Below, in pieces: positions 58,101 through 64,000 of a DNA stretch of 64,000 nt (positions are counted from its first letter, which is position 1; each line of letters begins with the position of its first letter). This DNA comes from Nautilus pompilius (Eukaryota; Mollusca; Cephalopoda; Nautilida; Nautilidae), in NCBI GenBank assembly GCA_018389105.1, contig JACATO010000333.1:124001-188000 (forward strand), given 5' to 3'. Below the pieces are notes generated by a model, which saw only the letters and a program-made list of their open reading frames with translations, had not been told where the DNA came from and ran no database searches. The position numbers and the translations under genes were made by a program.

Positions 58101-61100
58101 AAAACTCTTCTATCCATGCTTCACTCAGAACCCTGAAAACAACTATACATTTAATGATTTTTAAAAAAGGTTTTGCATAATGTATCCAAAGCACACGCTA
58201 CAAAACGATATATAACTTATCTATATACACCTTCACAAGCATGCAAAATATGAACCCCCTAATTAACATAATATAAAAACTGACAAAACTTTTGTAACAA
58301 CCTAATAAAAGGTCCCAAACAACTAAGTAAGCATAAGGCAGAGTTTTCCTCTCACAAAATCATGCAAGAGTAGGATCTAAAAAATAGTTTATAGTTTTAA
58401 TTGAATTTCAACCATTTGCCAACAAATGATCAACTCTGGCCTTTGCACAGAAGCAGTCCAAGCCTGTCAACTTCCATTAAAATTAAAGCTGTAATTAAAA
58501 GACTTTACTAATTTATTTATGAATTTCACCTCAAAGATATGGAAGAAAATAAATAGCTCCAAAGGCAAACTAAATCTGAGTATACCAATCTTGTAAGAAT
58601 ATACAATATAATTTAAGGCAAACAAAATAAAGAATACAGCCAAATCAAGTGTGAAATAATACCCAAAGATATCACTAACATGGATCAGAGAAAGCTCAGT
58701 TTAATCCCTGTCCTTGTACCTTGGAGTTCTTCAGGATCAACCATATCACAGAGCTTGATAGAAACTTCTCCCCATTTTGACCTCAATGGTAGCTGCAATT
58801 AAAACAGCATAAAAGGAGATAATAATTATAGAAAGACAAAGATTTCCATTAGCAAGATGCACAGATAAAAATAACAAAGAATTCCAAATCCCATATAGCA
58901 TTAAGAAAAGCACTGCCAACTGATCTGTTGTAAAAATTTATCATAGTATTTTTAAAAGATAAAAATGAAATTAAAAATAATTTTAAAAAAGCATTTATTT
59001 TTAATATAGACCATCAATTTGAGCATGTAGGTGTGTGAATGTGTATCAAAAAATGAGCGACTGACTGACTTCAGTATCACAATACCACTCACCAGTTCAT
59101 GGATTGCTCTGTACTGTCGATCTATCTCAACAGAGTTTTGCTCAGCCCAGTTGATGTAGGCCATGGATGGCATCAATTTATGAGCTACAGTAAGAAACAA
59201 AAAACAAAAACAGAATAGTAAGAGCAGCACAAACACACAATGTTCAAAATCAATGTGTCAAAAACGTGAAAGCTACTACAGTGCACCTTTGATTTTATGC
59301 CACTCGATATACCGCCACCCTCGCCTTATGCCACTGAAAGTGACAGAACAGATTTCTTACCATGCAAATTTCCTCGATAAACTGCCATCCTCGCTACCTC
59401 CATCCGCCAATCATGTCTGAGCACAATTTTTCCATCTACACTTGATTTCCCCCCAATTAATCCACCACTTGTGCGCTAATAACCCAAATTGAATATTTAT
59501 CTCTTGCCAGTATATATATTGAGTACACCACTAATGTATTATATATTCTACCACATGTTTAGGTGAATATTTGTTTGTTTTATTATTATTATTAATCGTT
59601 ATCATTTGTTTTATTCACATTAGTTTAATCTGCACAACACAATGAATTCCCACAAACGCACGTGTACAACAATTACAGTCTCCCAGAAACAAGATGTCAT
59701 CAAGTACCATGACCAGCATCCCAGGACAAGTCAACAAGCCATTGCTGACCACTTCTCTACAGTGTGAGGGTGTGATATCAAGCAACAAACCATTGGCGAC
59801 ATCATACAGTAAAGAGGCAAGTGACAGGACCATGATGTGGAACCAGCTTCAAAGAAACAAAAAAATTCCAAGTACGGCTACCTGGAGGCACTCTTCTTTT
59901 GGTTCTCCAATCTCCATGCCAAGAATGCCACTATCACTGATGACATTTTAAGGGAAAAAACCAAAAAGTTTGGAGCTGATTTCAACATCACAGATTTCTC
60001 TTACTCCAATGGATGGTTGCAATGCTGATTACCTCTCTCAGTATGTGAATTGAGATGGTGGCCAATAAGAGCAAACAAACAACACTGACAGAGTTCTTCA
60101 CACGTGCATAATGGTTGTTTTTTGTGCATGAACACATATTCACCAATAAACTTTTACTAGCTTTTATATTATTAAATTTTTTTATAACAGCAACTCTACA
60201 TCATTTTAATTATTATCAAGCACATGATGCAATCATGCGTGTATCTACGGTAAATTATCTTTGCACACACACAAAGTTTCCAGTTCCTCTCCCTCACTTT
60301 ACCGCCACATTTGAACCAGTCCCAAAGTTGGCGGTATATCAAGTGTGTACTGTACTATTTTCAAATTTTGCTCCAACAGCTAAACAGAGAAGTTCTAGTA
60401 AAACTTTCCAGTGTGTGAACCAATGAGGAAACTTCAATGGATGCTCTTGAACTGAATGTCAGCTGGTTTCATTTTTGAGACTTGCCAAGTGTGTGCACAC
60501 GCATGCGCGCCAAAGACCAACTAGATAGCACCCTTCTAACTATTCCACATACTGAGTGGTGGGCAAATGGGTCCAGTCAGAAATGAAGGACAGCAATTTG
60601 CTTACTGTTTGTATAAGCCCACTACTGTACAAAATACCTCATTTCTTTTTTACCCTTCTCAATAAGGGTGAAATACAGTATACAAGTTGGCCTTTGAGTA
60701 CAACAACTAAGTCAATATTTTGCAATTCACTAACAAAATATTCATAAATGACTCAGAAAACAATTTTACTCGCTACTGTTTTATGCATATTGGAAAATTA
60801 ATGTCTCTTAAAATATGCTGATGTAGACTCTGGTAAAAAAATTATGAAATTTAAAAATAGACAGCAGATATTTTGTAACAGAACATAAATTAGTGTAATT
60901 ACGATTGCCAGCTCTGCCATTTAATAGCATTAAAGTGAATTACAAAAAGTCGATGATAAGCATCTCCCTTCTGGGGATACTTGTATAAGTTGCGATGGCC
61001 TTAGCATCTTTCTGTGATAACTAAACAAAACTAACCTGATGAATTATGGTTTTTGAGAAGTGAACCTGTGTAGTATATTAGAATAAAATTTTTTTTTCCT

Positions 61101-64000
61101 AATTTTTTTTTGTGTTTCAAGAAAAAAAAAAAACAGTATCTTTCAATACAGAGATATGTGACTGCTCCCATAATTTTCCATATTGCTAACTAATATTATG
61201 TCAATAACAAACAAAAATGTCCTTATTCAGTGCATCATTATTTCAAAATCTGAAAAACTTTATTTCATTATTATTTGTTATTTATTATGAACCAAATAAA
61301 ATAAATCATTAACTTTAAACACACTTGACTCAGTAAATAGAAAATTGTTTACAAAAAAGTATGTACAGCAGTATCTTATGAGGTGAGTTAGTACTGCAGC
61401 TTACCATATGTTACTTCTTTAGGGTCCTGTTCACGTTCCAACTTCTCTAGTGTAAGGAGGTTTTTGAGGGTCTGTAACAACTTTAAATAAAAAGCAAGCA
61501 ATCAAAATAACATTTAGTTTCAGAGGACAAAAAAATAAAGTTATAGTATTTCTGCTGTAAAAGGTGCAAGTATCTGTCCTGATTTTCCATCATTGTAAGT
61601 AATATATGATGTCTGTCGAAAAAGTATCTGACTATTTTTTCCCATGGGAAGTAATGACGTTAGGGAGGCAAAAGTGTGCATAGTGGAGCTGCATGCATGG
61701 TTTTTGGCAGGCTTGCTGGATGCATCAGTCACTGTCAGGCAGCCAGCGTGTGAGGTGCTGTACTACTTACTTGTCGCATTTTCATTTCGCCCGTGATGAT
61801 GGAATGTGTGGAGCAACAATCTTGCATTAAGTTTTGCCAAGAGCTTGGAGATACCCAAGCAGAAACAATTCGCAAAATTCAACAGGCTTTTGGTGACAAT
61901 GCCATGGGTGTTACCCAAATAAAAGAATGGTACAACAGGTTCAAAGATGGCCGCACATCGGTGGAGAGTGACCAGCATTCCGGGAGGCTGTCAACAAGCC
62001 GCAATGCAGTTGCTATTGAAAAAGTGTGGACCTTGATGATGGAGGATCGTTGTTTGACGGTGCGGGAAATTGGTGGCGAGGTTGGGATCAGTAAAGATTC
62101 TGCACATGCAATTGTAAAGGAGGATTTGGGCTTGCGCAGAATGGCAGCGAAATTTGTGCCCAAGCTGCTTTCTCAGGAACAACAACAACTTCATCTTGAG
62201 GTTGTGCAGGACTTGCTGGATACTGCCAACAGGGATCCTGAGTTCCAGAATACCATGATAACTGGAGATGAGACGTGGGTGTACGGGTACGACCCAGAAA
62301 CCGAAGCTCAGTCATCAGAATGGAAGCACCCAAATTCGCCAAGGCCCAAAAAAAGCACGTCAGGTCCGGAGCAAAATCAAGGTGATGCTGACTGTTTTGT
62401 TCGACTACCGAGGTGTTGTGCATCACGAATATGCATCAAAAGGACAAACAGTTACAAAGGAGTACTATCAGGAAGTCCTCAGACGTCTTCGTGATGCAGT
62501 TCGGCGAAAGAGACTGGATCTGTGGGCCTCACAAAACTGGCAGCTGCATCATGACAACACCCCGGCTCATTCGTTGCAGCTGATCCAAGGTTTCTTGGTA
62601 AAGAAAGGCATTTCACTCATTCGCCAGGCTCCCTACTCTCCAGACATGGCTCCTTCTGACTTCTGGTTGTTCCCAAAAATGAAGATGCCACTGAAAGGCT
62701 CCCGCTTTGAGAGCCAAGAGGACGTCATGCGGAGCTGAGAGCCATTCCGGAAGAAGCATTCCAGACGTGCTTCGAACAGTGGAAGGATCACTGGGCTAAG
62801 TGTGTGGAGGCAGAAGGGGCCCACTTTGAAGGGGATTAGCATTTGAACCCCACCAAGTACGTAATTTTTTTTCCCCAGCCTAAGGTCGGATACTGTTTCG
62901 ACAGATTCTTACCTAGCTAGGCACCAGTGATACTAACATCCACATACTAACAAAATGTTATCTGTGTTACTGGTGTAGTAATTGGCTGAGACAAATTTGC
63001 AGCCACAACTCCGCTTATGTAAAGCAAAGAGATAATGAAGAGGGAATAGTTCTCAAATACAAACAATTTCATCGTCTGACAAAAGTATTTTTTTTTAAAT
63101 ATTGAAAGAAATTGGAAACAATAATAAAAGGAATGAAGGTACTGGTAAACACAATGTTTGAAAGACTAGTTCATGGTAATAACAATTTTGAAAATGGAAG
63201 CAGCAAAGACTTAGATAAAACTTCTAACTCACCAACTCTGCACTTTCCTTAGACAGAAAGTTATGCAATTGAAAAGATGTCAATCGGGAAGAAATTGGAT
63301 ATTCTTTCTGCACCAGTAATGGCCCAATATCAAAACTACAAACAAGATCACCACATTTTTGATGTTACAATAAAACCTAGCATTTTAAAAACATTTGAAA
63401 AAAATTAACTTATTAAAAATAATTAAAAAGAAACTATAGCAATTGTGGTTTCTTTTTATCATCATTTATCTTAAATGCCACTGACTTTCTGATTGACAAA
63501 CAAATTAATTTCCACAGAAAACTTCAGATTATTAATGAAGGCCCTGCATGAAGAAAACAGTCACACTAGTAGTAAAATCAGTGTTATAGGCTTTGCTTTG
63601 AGACCCTTCAAGCCTTCCATAAAATTTCTTAAAATCTGAGTTTTTAAACAGTAAAACAATTGTGTATTTACTGTAAAAGGATCAGTTTGACCCAAATATT
63701 TTTTAATTTGTTTGTTTTTCGGTTTCTTTCATAAATTATTTTGCAAAAACCCTTGCAAATAGTTTAATGATAGAAATCAGCCATTTCTAAAGCATTTTTT
63801 AAAAGTCTGAAGCATCATTGTTTGGTTAGCCATCTCACTGTTCGTCTTTATGTTTAAAAATTTTTGACATGCGCACTGTGATTTATAATTATGAATTTAC
63901 TGTAAATGTCACAATATATGCATAGAATTTCTGATATATGAAGTACTGTATTTACATAGAAATCTATTTAACTCAAGAAAGCCTAAAAAATGATTGAATG
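48935..64000 (-). CDS. MTFMT: MTFMT, mitochondrial methionyl-tRNA formyltransferase (5' end off the window)
   Basis: Six coding exons in phase (63335-63233, 61480-61405, 59184-59093, 58792-58720, 55933-55827, 49105-48935) give the C-terminal 206 or so residues, ending at TAG 48937-48935. They match MTFMT from the FDIGP block near the end of the catalytic domain through the C-terminal tRNA-binding domain: SMAYINWAEQNSVEIDRQYR, then DGWVGFRKIIIRKPLSAQAF and YNGYL. The enzyme formylates Met-tRNA in mitochondria using 10-formyl-tetrahydrofolate, for translation initiation. The N-terminal exons with the catalytic Asn-His-Asp and SLLPRWRG-type motif are expected right of 64000. Introns are large and filled with transposons, including the 6.7-kb intron before the last exon. 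The gene is convergent with PSAT1. Confidence 0.9.
49106..51104. other. MTFMT intron, part before the virus-like remnant
   Basis: AT-rich intron with homopolymer runs (A-run at 49221-49236, G-run at 49974-49984). No gene or transposon end was recognised. Confidence 0.5.
51105..51467 (+). pseudogene. Virus-like segment 1 (120-codon open frame)
   Basis: A frame open from 51105 to TGA 51465-51467, without a convincing start codon. Its middle contains NSLRTLLGFNTKTLSSVYKE and DHLVNI. It resembles the conserved part of an accessory protein that usually precedes the double-jelly-roll-like ORF in such elements (from memory of the family, not verified). The same frame continues past the TGA with further stop triplets. 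Confidence 0.45.
51600..51830 (+). pseudogene. Virus-like segment 2 (short basic/acidic piece)
   Basis: An open stretch with KLDVFDNPKSSKDIEDGAEI followed by a Lys-rich helix-like segment. It lies between segment 1 and the double-jelly-roll-like part, and its function is unknown. Confidence 0.35.
52100..52640 (+). pseudogene. Virus-like segment 3 (double-jelly-roll-like)
   Basis: After a broken region at 52100-52310, one frame from about 52312 runs for roughly 95 codons containing NEIVLTRAVNNDAIFGAKEV and ERGIQTAKDNQKSNPY. This order resembles the central part of double-jelly-roll-like proteins. The frame carries six stop triplets but no frameshift within that stretch. No intact product is possible under the standard code. 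Confidence 0.5.
52735..53800 (+). pseudogene. Virus-like segment 4 (unnamed large protein remnant)
   Basis: Fragments in several frames, including NCPAETRAFVVALFDRIINV (about 52780-52850) and ATSFLGGLSHADDAV (53388-53433), then a Cys-containing piece GYACCVIDIATENVKPK. They look like parts of a larger protein of the same element; I cannot assign a function. An (AT)n run at 53340-53363 interrupts it. Confidence 0.35.
54480..55335 (+). pseudogene. Virus-like segment 5 (C-terminal structural-type remnant)
   Basis: The longest clean part is a 105-codon frame at 54881-55198 starting MMDLNLGKKKINIAKRDSAG. Upstream pieces in other frames (for example FPPPYKNRYGSLDRMFGAKL, about 54712-54770) and a short continuation to about 55335 belong to the same product. 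The beta-rich, Asn/Tyr-rich composition fits a structural protein. The match to a specific family is by recall only. Confidence 0.4.
55827..55933 (-). CDS. MTFMT: MTFMT coding exon
   Basis: Encodes (V)YGIADLLSGLFQNRTPIPG and TSCFDKKLQCVLVKCQ. CAG/GTAAGA donor. Confidence 0.9.
56655..56800 (+). repeat. SINE-like interspersed repeat, copy 2
   Basis: Shares AGCCAGTTGTGTGGGTTT (56748-56768) and a GCCCAGT-GTTTGGC block with the copy at 43591-43815. In the MTFMT intron between its last two internal exons. Confidence 0.55.
57041..58302 (-). mobile_element. mariner transposon with inverted repeats (copy C)
   Basis: A 1262-bp element flanked by TA (57039-57040, 58303-58304). The left end GGTTGTTACAAAAAGTGTTG is mirrored by the right end (reverse GGTTGTTACAAAAGTTTTG). 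The transposase pseudogene is on the minus strand. The terminal repeats differ from copies A, B and D. Confidence 0.93.
57114..58117 (-). pseudogene. mariner transposase pseudogene (copy C)
   Basis: From ATG 58117 (MDRRVFHAILLHEFKPGHRA) to a TAA at 57116-57114, with several frameshifts. The first catalytic block reads NEKWILYDN, with Asn where the family has Asp. The second block is LHNNAYPH-like (Asn for Asp), and the third reads PACSPDLSPTDHHLFKHLDK. Inactive. Confidence 0.86.
58720..58792 (-). CDS. MTFMT: MTFMT coding exon
   Basis: Encodes LPLRSKWGEVSIKLCDMVDP and EELQ plus one base. TTGCAG acceptor, CAAG/GTACAA donor. Confidence 0.9.
59093..59184 (-). CDS. MTFMT: MTFMT coding exon
   Basis: Encodes (A)HKLMPSMAYINWAEQNSVE and IDRQYRAIHEL, the start of the C-terminal domain (family W-x-EQ-S-x-x-I-x-R-x-YRAI pattern). 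Confidence 0.92.
59279..60352 (+). mobile_element. pogo/Tigger-type element, internally deleted
   Basis: A 1074-bp element flanked by TA. Left end CAGTGCACCTTTGATTTTAT, right end in reverse CAGTACACACTTGATATACC; both run into a TACCGCCA-type block. It keeps the 5' part of a transposase gene and both ends but not the DDE catalytic domain. It is in the MTFMT intron between the exons at 61405 and 59184. Confidence 0.75.
59642..60028 (+). pseudogene. CENP-B-like DNA-binding fragment of a Tigger transposase
   Basis: From ATG 59642 the frame reads TITVSQKQDVIKYHDQHPRT and ADHFST, the first helix-turn-helix of CENP-B/Tigger proteins, then three stops. It continues KYGYLEALFFWFSNLHAKNA and DDILREKTKKFGADFN, the second (CENPB-type) helix-turn-helix, to a stop at 60026-60028. 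The catalytic domain is absent. In pogo-type transposases these helices bind the element ends. Confidence 0.72.
61405..61480 (-). CDS. MTFMT: MTFMT coding exon
   Basis: Encodes LLQTLKNLLTLEKLEREQDP and KEVTY plus one base. In phase between its neighbours; conservation is modest. Confidence 0.86.
61607..62909 (+). mobile_element. mariner transposon, best preserved (copy D)
   Basis: About 1303 bp flanked by TA. Left end TGATGTCTGTCGAAAAAGTA, right end in reverse AGAATCTGTCGAAACAGTAT, with a one-base length difference. It carries one transposase gene on the plus strand with two apparent frameshifts. In the MTFMT intron between the exons at 63233 and 61480. Confidence 0.93.
61796..62839 (+). pseudogene. 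mariner transposase, two frameshifts (copy D)
   Basis: ATG 61796 (MMECVEQQSCIKFCQELGDT) opens a frame that runs clean to about 62345, covering the HTH domain and the first catalytic Asp (MITGDETWVYGYDPETEAQS). The frame changes at a 7-A run near 62348-62354. It continues through LHHDNTPAHS (second Asp) and APYSPDMAPSDFWLFPKMK (third Asp) to about 62735, then changes again to a TAG stop at 62837-62839. All three Asp residues of the mariner D,D34D triad are present. Broken as it stands; sequencing error in the A run is possible. Confidence 0.9.
63233..63335 (-). CDS. MTFMT: MTFMT coding exon (first visible)
   Basis: Encodes FDIGPLLVQKEYPISSRLTS and FQLHNFLSKESAEL after one base of a split codon. 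TTGTAG acceptor, TTG/GTGAGT donor. FDIGP is a conserved formyltransferase block. Confidence 0.9.
63336..64000. other. MTFMT intron (part) at right edge
   Basis: AT-rich sequence upstream of the first visible MTFMT exon. No further exon was found, so the 5' exons must lie beyond 64000. Confidence 0.55.

Noticed and set aside
58952..59236. A longer minus-strand frame around the MTFMT exon at 59184-59093 (VLLLLFCFCFLFLTVAHKL...)
   Set aside because: The hydrophobic stretch is the intron's pyrimidine tract upstream of the acceptor, not a signal peptide; conserved coding starts at the TAG acceptor.

Overview
The window is nuclear DNA from an animal. It is AT-rich, with multi-exon genes, GT-AG introns of up to about 6.7 kb, and many decayed DNA transposons, SINE-like repeats and tandem repeats. 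Gene content and repeat style suggest a lophotrochozoan, most likely a mollusc and perhaps a coleoid cephalopod. That placement is an inference from overall appearance and was not tested by any search.

Five conserved housekeeping genes could be modelled exon by exon, with reading phase conserved across every junction. From left to right they are: SMU1 (splicing factor, minus strand, 12 of an expected 13 coding exons, running off the left edge); RPS21 (small-subunit ribosomal protein eS21, minus, complete, 5 coding exons, 83 aa); NME6 (nucleoside diphosphate kinase family, minus, complete, 6 coding exons, 175 aa); PSAT1 (phosphoserine aminotransferase, plus, complete, 10 coding exons, 373 aa); and MTFMT (mitochondrial methionyl-tRNA formyltransferase, minus, the last 6 coding exons, running off the right edge). 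NME6 and PSAT1 are divergent and share a GC-rich 1.07 kb promoter interval. PSAT1 and MTFMT are convergent. The genes serve unrelated pathways and do not form a functional cluster.

Almost everything else is mobile or repetitive and sits in introns. There are four mariner elements with recognisable terminal inverted repeats (11.0-12.4, 13.1-14.4, 57.0-58.3 and 61.6-62.9 kb), a fifth worn mariner (about 9.2-10.2 kb), a worn Tc1 copy (6.5-7.2 kb), a Tigger-like MITE (7.8-8.3 kb), a pogo/Tigger-type element cut down to its CENP-B-like DNA-binding end (59.3-60.4 kb), and a decayed transposon-type ORF of another lineage (17.2-19.3 kb). Tandem arrays include a 33-bp minisatellite with a 261-bp higher-order period, an 82-bp minisatellite in RPS21 intron 1, and two related GA-rich arrays in the first introns of NME6 and PSAT1, one of which holds twelve copies of TGACGTCA.

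The most unusual content is in the 6.7-kb MTFMT intron at 49.1-55.8 kb. About 4.2 kb there reads, on the plus strand, as a run of decayed coding segments resembling the double-jelly-roll-like proteins found in virus-like or Polinton-type elements of invertebrates. Several segments keep one reading frame while collecting stop triplets.
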